Shown here: in pieces, positions 1-8,326 of the stretch | How the letters are laid out: each line of letters begins with the position of its first letter | Position numbering within the stretch: position 1 is the first letter of the stretch | Assembly: GCF_000025325.1 (NCBI RefSeq) | Contig: NC_013743.1 | Span: 3,410,001 to 3,474,000 of the forward strand | Reading direction: 5' to 3' | DNA from: Haloterrigena turkmenica DSM 5511 | Lineage (GTDB): Archaea; Halobacteriota; Halobacteria; Halobacteriales; Natrialbaceae | Length of the DNA stretch: 64,000 nucleotides | Made by a program: the position numbers and the translations under genes | Notes under the pieces: generated by a model | Told to the model about the DNA's origin: nothing | The model's input: only the letters and a program-made list of their open reading frames with translations | Database searches by the model: none

Positions 1-303
1 GTCGGGATCGCGTTCGTCCTCGTCGACGCGTCGCTATCGCCCCTCGCAGTCGCTCTCGGCGGACTCGGCACGATCGTCTTCGAACTCGTGGCCGCTCGGG
101 CGTACGAGACCGTCCGCGACTACTGGGAACGACCGCTCGTGGAGGGACTGTCCCTCGTCGCGGCGCTGATCGTCGTCGCCGTCGGCGCCACCGCCGCACC
201 GGAGGTCGTGCTGTCGCTGTTCTGTGGCGGAGCGGTGACGTATCTCGCGTTTCTCGCGCTCGTCGAAACAGGGGTCGTTCCACCGCCGGAGACGTGGTGG
301 TAG
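1..303 (+). CDS. Membrane protein, C-terminal part (5' end outside window)
   Basis: The frame is open from the first base, so the gene begins upstream; a GTG at 88 is only an internal candidate. The visible 100 residues hold about three hydrophobic segments, with a charged loop (residues ~35-47, containing RDYWERP) between the first and second. The product is therefore an integral membrane protein ending in PPPETWW. It converges on the next gene with 7 bp between stops. I do not recognise the family; the pattern is compatible with a transporter or a lipid-modifying membrane enzyme, but nothing visible decides this. Confidence 0.6.
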   Translation, partial: VGIAFVLVDASLSPLAVALGGLGTIVFELVAARAYETVRDYWERPLVEGLSLVAALIVVAVGATAAPEVVLSLFCGGAVTYLAFLALVETGVVPPPETWW

Positions 304-310
304 CCCCGAG

Positions 311-1090
311 CTACCGCGGTCTGCGAGCCGTCTTCCAACGGCGACCGTAGATCCGCGGAAGCGCGTCGACCTTGGCCCCGCGAACGTTCCCTGGCACGGT
401 CGACACGCGCGTAGAGATGCCGGCCGGGAGCGGGCCGTAGGGCACCGATGAGACCGCAGTCGGGTTATTCGACACCGGTTTCCGGCCGGCGTAGCCGGAG
501 CCTCGTTGCTTCGACTCGTACAGGGTCTCGAATTTCGAGTGTCCCTCGATGACTCCGTTCCGTGCCGTTTTGGCGGCCTTTTTCGCCTTCTGTTGGATCG
601 CCGCGTCCACCGCGTCGGGTTTTATCTCGTCGACGAACGACCTCACTTCCGCTGCTGCCTCGGAGTCGCCCGAGGAGTCAAGCGCGTCGGGACCGACGAC
701 GTCCTCGAGTTCGGCCTTGAGTTGTCGTAGCTCCTTCTGGAAATCGACGAGGTCGACGGTGTTCCAGAGTTCGTGAAGGTTGACGGCGCGTCGAACCGTG
801 CTGAGATCCAGCACCTGGTCCAGATCCTTCTCGCGAATCGCGTCGGGAAGTGCGTCTAGCTTGAGGAGATCCGGTAGCGCCGACAGCTCGACGACGTCCG
901 GCAAATTCTCGAGATCGATCGTCTCAAGGAGGTCTTCGACTTCCTCGACGACGTCCCACAGTTCGGCCGCCGTCGCCGACAGCGAATCGGACGTCTCGCC
1001 GTCGGTAGTTTCCCGGATCAACCGTTCGGTTCCCGCTTCGACCCGGTCCGACAGTTGCTCGGCGGCAGATGGAGACGTCGTTTGACTCAT
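311..1090 (-). CDS. Haloarchaeal conserved hypothetical protein
   Basis: A 259-residue acidic, soluble protein with no signal peptide or membrane segment. Residues ~20-70 look helical and coiled. They are followed by short leucine-rich repeats of the type DLENLPDVVELSALPDLLKLDALPD read in successive 8-9 residue steps, which suggests a regular helical solenoid. The C-terminal ~70 residues are basic (ending in RRWKTARRPR), unusual for a halophile and perhaps a nucleic-acid or membrane contact. The start ATG is followed by a typical acidic N-terminus. Function is unknown; codon use is ordinary and the gene appears intact. Confidence 0.6.
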   Translation of the reverse strand: MSQTTSPSAAEQLSDRVEAGTERLIRETTDGETSDSLSATAAELWDVVEEVEDLLETIDLENLPDVVELSALPDLLKLDALPDAIREKDLDQVLDLSTVRRAVNLHELWNTVDLVDFQKELRQLKAELEDVVGPDALDSSGDSEAAAEVRSFVDEIKPDAVDAAIQQKAKKAAKTARNGVIEGHSKFETLYESKQRGSGYAGRKPVSNNPTAVSSVPYGPLPAGISTRVSTVPGNVRGAKVDALPRIYGRRWKTARRPR

Positions 1091-1187
1091 ACGAAATGGA
1101 GGTGCTAGACGGGGATAACGGAGTTGCTTGCCGATCGGTTGCGCGTCGGGACCGTCCGTACCGAAAGCGAGTTTCGCCGCCAGTCGG

Positions 1188-2102
1188 TTAGACGCCTCGG
1201 CCCTGCAGTTTCTCGTCCTCGGGGAGGTCGGCGTTCGCGTCGCCTTTCATCCCCTTGCCGAGGTTCTTCGAGATGTCGGCGAGTCGCTCGGGGTCGTCCC
1301 AGTTGTTCGTCGCCTCGACGATCGCTTCGGCCATCGCGGGCGGGTTCTCGGCGCCGAAGATGCCGCTGCCCACGAAGATGCCGTCGCACTCGTGGTGCAT
1401 CATGAGCGCGGCGTCGGCGGGCGTCGCGATGCCGCCGGCAGCGAAGTTGACGACCGGAAGACGGCCCATCTCGGCGGTCTCGTGGACCAGTTCCGCGGGC
1501 GCCTCGATCTCTCGAGCGAAGGCCTCGCGCTCCTCGTGTTTCATCCCCTCGAGTTCGCGGATCGCACCCTTGATCGTCCGCTGGTGGTGGACGGCCTGGT
1601 TGACGTCGCCGGTGCCGGCCTCGCCCTTGGTTCGGATCATCGCCGCGCCCTCGTCGATCCGGCGCAGCGCCTCACCTAAGTTGCGGGCGCCGCAGACGAA
1701 CGGTGCGGTGAAGTCACGCTTGTCGATATGGTAGGCGTCGTCGGCGGGGGTGAGCACCTCGGACTCGTCGATCATGTCGACGCCGACGGCCTCTAAGATC
1801 TGGGCCTCCTTCATGTGGCCGATCCGCGATTTGCCCATCACCGGGATCGACACTTCGTTCACGATCTCCTCGACGTCGGCGGGGTCGGCCATCCGGGCGA
1901 CGCCGCCGCGTTTGCGGATGTCCGCCGGGACGGCTTCCAGTGCCATCACGGCGACCGCGCCGGCGTCCTCGGCGATACGAGCCTGTTCCTTGTTGACGAC
2001 GTCCATGATGACGCCACCCTTCTGCATCTGGGCGAAGCCGCGCTTGACGAGGTCGGTTCCGCGCCTGAGTTCCTCGAGATCGGTCTCGGTTTCGTCAGTC
2101 AT
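1188..2102 (-). CDS. pdxS: Pyridoxal 5'-phosphate synthase lyase subunit PdxS
   Basis: PdxS is the synthase half of the DXP-independent vitamin B6 route. It joins ribose 5-phosphate, glyceraldehyde 3-phosphate and ammonia (delivered by the glutaminase PdxT) into PLP. The (beta/alpha)8 barrel is complete. The two catalytic lysines are visible: K91 in VMGKSRIGH forms the first sugar imine, and K159 in [10 protein letters not shown] is the second, phosphate-proximal lysine. The 304-residue length fits the family. I start at the ATG at 2102 rather than a longer frame from 2156, because the added N-terminus is basic and family members begin close to [18 protein letters not shown]. pdxT is not adjacent, so it must lie elsewhere. 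Confidence 0.96.
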   Translation of the reverse strand: MTDETETDLEELRRGTDLVKRGFAQMQKGGVIMDVVNKEQARIAEDAGAVAVMALEAVPADIRKRGGVARMADPADVEEIVNEVSIPVMGKSRIGHMKEAQILEAVGVDMIDESEVLTPADDAYHIDKRDFTAPFVCGARNLGEALRRIDEGAAMIRTKGEAGTGDVNQAVHHQRTIKGAIRELEGMKHEEREAFAREIEAPAELVHETAEMGRLPVVNFAAGGIATPADAALMMHHECDGIFVGSGIFGAENPPAMAEAIVEATNNWDDPERLADISKNLGKGMKGDANADLPEDEKLQGRGV

Positions 2103-2216
2103 AGTACGCAGTTGTGAGCCACTGTACTTACGCGTGTCCGTTCGAGTCCGAGTCACACGGATGACAGAACCGAAGCCGGTCAGCCGGAGCGGAAACGGCG
2201 ACAGTAGGGACGCGTC

Positions 2217-2999
2217 TCACGCCTCACCGACCGGTTCGCCCGGATGCAGCCGTGCACGCACTCGAGGCCCGGACAGTCGCGCGATCGGCTGAGTCCAGCA
2301 GCCTAATTGCGCTCGCAGTTCTGAATCGACCTCGAGCGTCGCGCCGACCGGCGTTCCGAACGAAATGTCCCCCCGGATCTCGGCCCGCGTCCGCAGGAGA
2401 TCGTCGCCCATGGTCGTGTAGTTCCATAGCGTCCACTCGCGGTGATCGGTGCCGACTCGAGTTCGGGGCGGAGCGACCGCGAGCCGAGCCCGTTCCCGCC
2501 CTCGACCGTCGTCGGAATCCTCGGCGACGACGCACTGGAACCTCTGGGGCCCGTCGTCGATCTCGATGTCGGCCCGCTCCTTCGGATACCCCCAGATCTC
2601 GCGGCCGAGCGCGACCGAGGCGTCGGTCGTGACGGGGAGCCAGTGGACGTAGCCGCCGATCTCGCCGCCGACCAGTTGCGCGCCCGGCGCGTCGGTCCGC
2701 CCGTTCCGGACCGCGGGGAGGATGACCGCGAACTCGTCGTAGGGCTCGAGCGCGCCGTCGCCCTCGGTATCGTCGAACCGGCCGCCGACGCGGTGATACT
2801 GTATTCCGACGAACGTCACGCAACTGAGTCCGGGTGCGATCGCGAGCGCGGAGAGGTCGTCCGGCAGGAGCGCCTCGAGTCGGCTACGCCGGGCCGGAAC
2901 CGTCACGCCGCCCATCGCGAGGGCGAGCTCGAGCGGGAGGTCGATCTCGTGGCCGGTCGAGAGGGTTACTCGAGATCGGGTGTCGGGACTGCGCTGCAT
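2217..2999 (-). CDS. Acetoacetate decarboxylase family protein
   Basis: A 260-residue protein with the acetoacetate decarboxylase fold signature GREIWGYPKERADIE. K140 within it aligns with the Schiff-base lysine of the clostridial enzyme, so a decarboxylase or related aldolase/dehydratase chemistry is plausible. The upstream GGEIGGYVHWLPVTTDAS stretch matches the beta-cone core. Many family members act on substrates other than acetoacetate, so the true substrate is not determinable here. It is a single gene; the neighbours (pdxS downstream, exported beta-propellers divergent) give no pathway clue. The ATG at 2999 is the first in frame and gives a normal family length. Confidence 0.8.
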   Translation of the reverse strand: MQRSPDTRSRVTLSTGHEIDLPLELALAMGGVTVPARRSRLEALLPDDLSALAIAPGLSCVTFVGIQYHRVGGRFDDTEGDGALEPYDEFAVILPAVRNGRTDAPGAQLVGGEIGGYVHWLPVTTDASVALGREIWGYPKERADIEIDDGPQRFQCVVAEDSDDGRGRERARLAVAPPRTRVGTDHREWTLWNYTTMGDDLLRTRAEIRGDISFGTPVGATLEVDSELRAQLGCWTQPIARLSGPRVRARLHPGEPVGEA

Positions 3000-3076
3000 G
3001 CGACGATCGACGAACGCGACGCGCTAAAGTGCAGGGGGTGCCGTTCGAAACGGTTGAGCGTTTTACAATTCAGCCT

Positions 3077-3099
3077 TAGATACCAGATAGTAACGACAG
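3077..3099 (+). promoter_or_regulatory. 23-bp box shared by the two beta-propeller genes (copy 1)
   Basis: These 23 bases are identical to those at 4990-5012 (core gataccagatagtaacga). Both copies sit 20 bp before their start codon. An identical non-coding block in two otherwise diverged upstream regions suggests a shared leader, operator or translation signal, or simply the edge of the duplication. A weak TATA-like ttttaca lies just upstream at 3060-3066. Confidence 0.55.
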
Positions 3100-3119
3100 C
3101 ACTCCGAACAGATCGTGGC

Positions 3120-4793
3120 ATGGAAGAATGGCATCGCCGTTCGGTACTGGCGACAGGTGCAGCGCTCTCGGCCGGCGGGTTCGCTTCGATCGGTGCGGGG
3201 TCCGAAGGTGACGACGCCGTGGATCTACCCGATCCGGACGTCGCTCCGAACCCGGAGATGGTGGACGAAGATTGGCCGTCGTTCGCCGGCGACGCCGGTC
3301 ACGCACGATTTATCGAAGATGGGTACGAGTTCAACGGCGACCTCGAAGTCGCTTGGACCGCCGCGGAGGGCGACCTCGAGTGGCCCCATCGGATCCCGTC
3401 GGTCGCCGTGGCCGACGGGACCGTCTACGTGACCGGTCCCACGACACTCGCGTTCGAACAGGGTTCGTTCGGCGTCGCCGCGTACGACGCAGCGGACGGG
3501 TCGCTGCGCTGGAAGAACGACGATATCAACGTGAGCGATCCGTCGGTCGTCGGCGACACCGTCTACGTCACGGGCGAGGAACTCTTCGCACTCGACGTCG
3601 CGGACGGCAGTGTCCGCTGGCAGACCGAATTCGATCCGGAGGAACCGATCGAGACCCAGACGGTCGCCTACGGCGCCGTGTTCGTCGTCGTCGACGGCAC
3701 GCTGTACGCCCTCGAGGCCGACGACGGGTCCGTCCGGTGGGAGATCGATTCGGTTGCAACTGCCGACGAAGAGGACGAATACGTATTTTTCACGTCTGTG
3801 GCCGCGGCAAACGGTGTCGTGTATACCGCCACAGAGGGAATCACTCTATCGGTCGAACCTGAGACCGGAGCCGAAGTCTGGCGGCACGAAACCAAATCCA
3901 CGTCCGCGCAGACCCGTGCAACTACGGCTGCGGTCGCCCTCGGGAGGATTAGTTTTGCCGAGCGGCAGATTCGCGACGCACAGACGGGCGAGCATCTCAA
4001 GATAGGAACGGCAGAATACGGAGACCTGACGCTCGGAGAGGAGATGTATACCGGCATAGGTGCCCAGTATCTGAGTGCCATGTCTATCAAAGGCGAGGAA
4101 TACAGTTGGGAAATACCAATTCTCTATGACGCTGGCCAACCGGTCATTAGCGGAGAAACCGTCTATACCTATTTCGAAGACGAGTCGGATGGAATGTCGT
4201 CGTGGCCGAAATACAGCTATGAACTCGTTGCGCTCGACAAATACGAGGGAACCGAGAAGTGGGCGATCTCGAACGACGATGCGCCGGTCGGACCGATCTG
4301 TGCGATCAGCGACGAAACGATCTACGTCGTAGACGACGGCGATCTCGTCGCACTCCGCGAGCCAGCAGATAGCGAGGGCGAGGAGAACGGGGATGACGAG
4401 CGGGAGGATGAGGGTTCCGACGACGACGGATCGGCCGACAAATCCGATGACGCTGACGACGGCCGTGGAGACGCTGACGACGACGGAGGCAGTAATAACG
4501 GAGACGCCGACAACGAGAGCAGCAACGGCAGTGACGCCGACGACGAGAGCAGCAATGGCGGCGACACTGGCGATACCGAGAGTAGTGACGGTGACAGCGC
4601 TGACGAAGACGGAAGCGATGACGACGGAAACGCCGACAGCGACGGGCAGACGGAGAACCGATCGACCGACGCCGAGGATAACGATGATACCGACGGGACG
4701 CCGGGCTTCACCGCCGGTGTAGGACTTCTCGGCGGTGCACTCGGTCTCGAGTGGCTACGCCGACGGGACGACGCGGACGAACCGGCCGAGTAG
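3120..4793 (+). CDS. Tat-exported PQQ-repeat beta-propeller protein with PGF-CTERM-like anchor (copy 1)
   Basis: A 557-residue secreted protein. It starts with a twin-arginine signal (WHRRSVLATGAAL, R6-R7) without a lipobox cysteine. Residues ~60-415 contain repeated blades of the PQQ/BamB type, seen as recurring ADGSVRW, VVDGTLYALEADDGSVRW and GETVYTY motifs, folding as a propeller outside the cell. Residues ~418-525 are a low-complexity Asp/Ser/Gly/Asn stalk. The protein closes with DGTPGFTAGVGLL, a hydrophobic segment and LRRR, the layout of a PGF-CTERM tail cut and lipid-anchored by an archaeosortase. I use the ATG at 3120; the longer open frame upstream overlaps the divergent gene. Possible roles are surface scaffolding or ligand binding. 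No quinone-enzyme residues are evident. Confidence 0.85.
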   Translation: MEEWHRRSVLATGAALSAGGFASIGAGSEGDDAVDLPDPDVAPNPEMVDEDWPSFAGDAGHARFIEDGYEFNGDLEVAWTAAEGDLEWPHRIPSVAVADGTVYVTGPTTLAFEQGSFGVAAYDAADGSLRWKNDDINVSDPSVVGDTVYVTGEELFALDVADGSVRWQTEFDPEEPIETQTVAYGAVFVVVDGTLYALEADDGSVRWEIDSVATADEEDEYVFFTSVAAANGVVYTATEGITLSVEPETGAEVWRHETKSTSAQTRATTAAVALGRISFAERQIRDAQTGEHLKIGTAEYGDLTLGEEMYTGIGAQYLSAMSIKGEEYSWEIPILYDAGQPVISGETVYTYFEDESDGMSSWPKYSYELVALDKYEGTEKWAISNDDAPVGPICAISDETIYVVDDGDLVALREPADSEGEENGDDEREDEGSDDDGSADKSDDADDGRGDADDDGGSNNGDADNESSNGSDADDESSNGGDTGDTESSDGDSADEDGSDDDGNADSDGQTENRSTDAEDNDDTDGTPGFTAGVGLLGGALGLEWLRRRDDADEPAE

Positions 4794-4989
4794 TTCACGC
4801 TGCCCGCTCTAGTCGACCGCCGACGCTAAACCGGGAAACCGAGGCGGTCGTGTCCGTCGCTCCTCGAGTGCGGCGACGAATTCGTACATCACCGTGCCGT
4901 CGTTGCCGTTGTCTACGCGCTAAAGCGTGGAGATCGGTGTTTGAAGATTTTTATAGCGTGAAACGATTATAATAGATATAATTCAATTT

Positions 4990-5012
4990 TAGATACCAGA
5001 TAGTAACGACAG
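4990..5012 (+). promoter_or_regulatory. 23-bp box shared by the two beta-propeller genes (copy 2)
   Basis: Identical to 3077-3099 and placed 19 bp before the ATG at 5032. Upstream, 4948-4985 is unusually AT-rich (tttttatag and ttataatagatata), giving good TATA-box candidates that copy 1 does not share. The two genes may therefore differ in transcription while keeping the same leader element. Confidence 0.55.
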
Positions 5013-5031
5013 TATCTGATACCGATGGCGT

Positions 5032-6669
5032 ATGGAAGACTGGTATCGCCGTTCGGTACTGGCGACAGGTGCAGCGCTTTCGGTCGGTGGGCTCACGTCG
5101 ATTGGTGCGGGATCCGAGGATGGCGACGCCACGGATCTGCCGGATCCGGACATCCCTCCGAACCCGAGGATGGCCGACGAGGACTGGCCATCGAGATCCG
5201 GCGACGCCGGTCACGCGCGATTCGTTGAGGACGGCTACGAGTTCGACGGCGACCTCGAGGTCGCCTGGTCCGTCGACCAGACGGACTCCGTTGCAGTCGC
5301 CAACGACACCGTGTACACGACGACCGAGGACGGTGTCGTCGCCCTCGACGCGGCCGACGGCTCGCTCGTCTGGGAGAGCACCGACGCCGACGCGTACAGC
5401 CCCGCGGTCGTCGGCGAAATGGTGTATCTCAGCGGCGACGAGATCGTGGCGCTCGACCGAGAAGACGGCAGCGTCCGCTGGGAGAGCGACCTCGGTCCCG
5501 AGGAGTGGACGAGTAGTCACACAGTGGCGTACGACAGCGTTTTCGCCGTCGTCGATGGGACGCTGTACGCCCTCGAGGCCGACGACGGGTCTGTCCGGTG
5601 GCAGAAGGACTCGGTTTCCATCGAGATGGACGATGGCGAGGAGCGAGCGTACGATTTCGTCACCGGAACCGCCGCGGCGAACGGCGTCGTCTACGTCGGA
5701 ACGGAGGGCGGTCCCCTCGCTTTCGATCCTGCAACTGGAGACGAGGTCTGGCGGGGCACACCGTGGTCTAATATCGTGGCCACGAGGACCGGTATCCAGG
5801 CGACGACGACGGCGGTTCTCGTCAATACGACCTGGAATCCCGAGTACCTCCACTACGATGCGCAGACCGGCGAGCGGCTGTACCCGGTCGTGGCGCACAA
5901 TGCACCGGCACTCAGCGACGAATCCACGATCGCCGGAGACGATCACGGCTACGGCAGTCAATCCATCCGCGATGGCGAAGGCGACTGGAAACTCGACGTT
6001 ACGTACACCTACGGTTACAGGCCGGTTATCAGCGGCGAGACCGTCTACGTCTATTTCGTCACGGACGGCCACAATTACGGAGACCGGGATTACGATCGGA
6101 AACTCGTCGCGCTCGACAAACGCGACGGGAGCGAGAAGTGGGCTCTCTCGAGAGACGACGCACCGGTCGGGCACGTTCGCGCGATCAGCGGCGAGACGAT
6201 TTACGTCGATCACGACGGCGAACTCGTCGCGCTCCGCGAGCGAGCAGGCGACGAAGACGCGACTGACGAGGGCGATGAGAACGGAGCCGACGAGCGGGAG
6301 GGCGAGGGTTCCGGCGACTCCGACGGGGGAGACGCGGGCGAGAGCGGCGACGCGAACGGTGACGAGGACGCCCCCGAAGACACCGGCGAAGACGCGGACG
6401 GCGATGCGGGCACGGAAGACGACGCGGACGACTCGAGCGGCGATTCCGACGATGACGATAATAGCCCCGGGGAGGCCGGCGGCGACGGGACGGCTGACGA
6501 CGGAAACGGGGACGGCGACGATCCGACGGAGAACGCGACGACGGACGCCGAGGATGACGGCACCGGCGACGGCGTTCCGGGCTTCACCACCGGCACGGGG
6601 CTCGTCGGCGGTGGCCTCGGCCTCGAGTGGCTGCGCCGACGGGTCGACGCGGACGAACCGGCAGAGTGA
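5032..6669 (+). CDS. Tat-exported PQQ-repeat beta-propeller protein with PGF-CTERM-like anchor (copy 2)
   Basis: A 545-residue paralogue of the preceding gene in tandem, 238 bp downstream. The signal peptide (WYRRSVLATGAALS) and mature N-terminus (DPDI.PNP..ADEDWPS) are nearly the same. The blades repeat DGSVRW, VVDGTLYALEADDGSVRW and ISGETVYV. The central blades are more diverged, and the acidic Gly/Asp stalk (~residues 405-515) differs in sequence but not in character. The C-terminus GVPGFTTGTGLVGG plus hydrophobic segment and RRR is again PGF-CTERM-like. An ATG at 5025 is in another frame; 5032 matches the start of copy 1. The pair arose by duplication that included the 23-bp upstream box. 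It presumably acts at the cell surface with an unknown ligand. Confidence 0.85.
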   Translation: MEDWYRRSVLATGAALSVGGLTSIGAGSEDGDATDLPDPDIPPNPRMADEDWPSRSGDAGHARFVEDGYEFDGDLEVAWSVDQTDSVAVANDTVYTTTEDGVVALDAADGSLVWESTDADAYSPAVVGEMVYLSGDEIVALDREDGSVRWESDLGPEEWTSSHTVAYDSVFAVVDGTLYALEADDGSVRWQKDSVSIEMDDGEERAYDFVTGTAAANGVVYVGTEGGPLAFDPATGDEVWRGTPWSNIVATRTGIQATTTAVLVNTTWNPEYLHYDAQTGERLYPVVAHNAPALSDESTIAGDDHGYGSQSIRDGEGDWKLDVTYTYGYRPVISGETVYVYFVTDGHNYGDRDYDRKLVALDKRDGSEKWALSRDDAPVGHVRAISGETIYVDHDGELVALRERAGDEDATDEGDENGADEREGEGSGDSDGGDAGESGDANGDEDAPEDTGEDADGDAGTEDDADDSSGDSDDDDNSPGEAGGDGTADDGNGDGDDPTENATTDAEDDGTGDGVPGFTTGTGLVGGGLGLEWLRRRVDADEPAE

Positions 6670-6791
6670 CGGACGGAGTCGTCGGGATCTCGAGTTCGAC
6701 GGTGCTGCCGTTGCCCATTCGACCGTGACTCGACTGAGAGTCACCAACCGCTACTGTTTTGCGAGTGTCGGCCGTCACGCCGAGTGAACCG

Positions 6792-7502
6792 ATGTTCGCG
6801 TCGTCCACGCTGCCCGACCGGGAGCCGCTGCCGACTTATCTCACGCCAGTTCCGAAAACCCTCGAGGACCTCGGCCTGCGGTTCGCGTGGCTCGTCGTGG
6901 CGATTAACCTCGCGGGGACGGCCTTCGGCTTCTGGTACTACGGCCCCCAGCTCGGCGAGACGCCGGCGGTGATGTGGCCGTGGGTGCCCGACAGCCCGAT
7001 GGCGACGCTGCTGATCGCGCTGGCGATCGCCTGCTGGAAGCTGGGGTACGAACAGCCGTGGCTGACGTCGCTGGCGTTCTTCGGCAACGTCATTCTGGGT
7101 CTGTGGACGCCGTACACGCTACTCGCGTTCGCCGACGCGTACAGCTATCTCAACCCGCTGATGTACCAGTTCCTCTTCTGGAGTCACCTCGCGATGGTCG
7201 TCCAGGCGTTCGTCCTCCACCGAATCTCCGACTTCCCCGTGTGGGGCGTCGCTGTGGCGGTAGCGTGGTACGGCAGCAATCTGATCGTCGATTACTTCGT
7301 GCCGATCGTCGGCGGGCCACACCACACGGCCGTCCCCGTCCCGGGGGACGAGCCGATGTTCCTCGGCGCGGACGCGCTCGGCGTCGTCGCCGCTGGTGAG
7401 GTGACGTTCGCGCTGCTCGCCGTCTTCCTCGCGCTCGCGATCCGCGTCAAAAAGTGCGAAGCGGCCCGCGGGGGCGTCCCGGCGGACCGCGTGGGTCGAT
7501 AG
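6792..7502 (+). CDS. DUF1405 family integral membrane protein
   Basis: A 236-residue protein with about six hydrophobic helices. The first is at residues ~25-45 (FAWLVVAINLAGTAFGFWYY), and later helices contain WPWVPDSPMATLLIALA and LMYQFLFWSHLAMVVQAFVL. This is the pattern I associate with DUF1405, the family of Bacillus YpjA, which has no established function. The ATG at 6792 is preferred over a TTG at 6759, because homologues begin near MF..S.LPDREPLP. The cytoplasmic tail is short and basic. It is unrelated in function to the neighbouring propeller genes as far as can be seen, and converges on the small HTH gene with 7 bp between stops. Confidence 0.82.
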   Translation: MFASSTLPDREPLPTYLTPVPKTLEDLGLRFAWLVVAINLAGTAFGFWYYGPQLGETPAVMWPWVPDSPMATLLIALAIACWKLGYEQPWLTSLAFFGNVILGLWTPYTLLAFADAYSYLNPLMYQFLFWSHLAMVVQAFVLHRISDFPVWGVAVAVAWYGSNLIVDYFVPIVGGPHHTAVPVPGDEPMFLGADALGVVAAGEVTFALLAVFLALAIRVKKCEAARGGVPADRVGR

Positions 7503-7509
7503 CGGGCGA

Positions 7510-7863
7510 TTACGGTTCGTATCGCCGCGCGAGCTGGAGGAACGGATCGAGCGCCGCCGCCTCCGGACGGCGTTCGACCGTCCCCGCGTCCGTGTCGTAC
7601 CGCACGACCGCCGCGTCGATCAGTTTCGGCAGGTGGTTGTGGCGGAACCCGGCCGTGATCGCGTCGACTCGCGTCCCCGACGCCTCGCCGTCCCGGAGTG
7701 CGACCTGTGCCACGAGGTCCTCCAGGGCGACCGCGCCCACTTTCCCCGACAAGTACTGCAGCGCGTCGCGCCGCTGATCGTCGAGCAACAGCTCGAAGAT
7801 CGTGTTCGCTGGGAGCGAGTCGGTACCAGTCCGTGATTCCGCGTTCGACGTCTCTGTTGTCAT
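7510..7863 (-). CDS. Small winged-helix protein, DUF7344-like
   Basis: A 117-residue haloarchaeal protein. The region FELLLDDQRRDALQYLSGKVGAVALEDLVAQVA followed by RHNHLPKLIDAAVVRYD read as one unit is the compact helix-turn-helix/wing layout of the DUF7344 group: a DNA-binding-like domain with a buried H-LPKL-D helix. The flanks are acidic and disordered. Such proteins are numerous in haloarchaea and are presumed single-domain transcription regulators, with no known targets. It is a monocistronic gene with a 463-bp non-coding region upstream. Confidence 0.7.
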   Translation of the reverse strand: MTTETSNAESRTGTDSLPANTIFELLLDDQRRDALQYLSGKVGAVALEDLVAQVALRDGEASGTRVDAITAGFRHNHLPKLIDAAVVRYDTDAGTVERRPEAAALDPFLQLARRYEP

Positions 7864-8326
7864 GGTGCTCTGTACTCGGCTTACGCGACTACCCGCGACT
7901 CAGCGGCGACGAACGACTTCAGCAGAGCACGTGCGACGAATGGTCGATCGAGACGATAAACGTTGCTTTACCACCGTACCTATTTCCTGAATGTTGAGTA
8001 ATACCGCGTGTTCGCACAGGATAGTCGGATATACTTGGAACTGTGATCGGCCAGTCTCGGAGACCGTCGGCGGGACACGTCGTCTGCCGATCGAAAGCAA
8101 CCGAGACGGTCGTCCTCGACTCCAGTCCGCTCGAGAGTCGCTCGAGCGGCGCTTGTTCACGGTCGTCAGCCGTCCGATCGACGGAGAATGCGACACGAAA
8201 CCTTCGCCGACACCCACAGTCACTGACGATTACCGACGCGACCGGGCGACGCTGTCGGTCGCAAAGCGGTGTCTCGAGTCGAACGACGATAGAAGCGGGG
8301 CGACCGGTTCGCCGAGGTCTACGCGA
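7864..8326. other. Non-coding interval between the DUF7344-like gene and valS
   Basis: About 460 bp with no convincing reading frame: open frames here have poor codon bias and no family features. It holds the upstream region of the minus-strand small HTH gene and the downstream region of valS. A few short tcgag-type dyads (for example around 8130-8148) are present, but no clear terminator. Confidence 0.5.

Noticed and set aside
4951-6747. 598-codon open frame antisense to the second beta-propeller gene
   Set aside because: It is a by-product of high-GC codon use; the plus strand has a signal peptide, repeats and a C-terminal anchor, while this frame encodes Val/Arg-rich sequence without family features. 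The same applies to other long antisense frames, for example 13137-15536, 26165-28891, 31114-33078, 41986-44409, 53529-55037 and 61839-63455.
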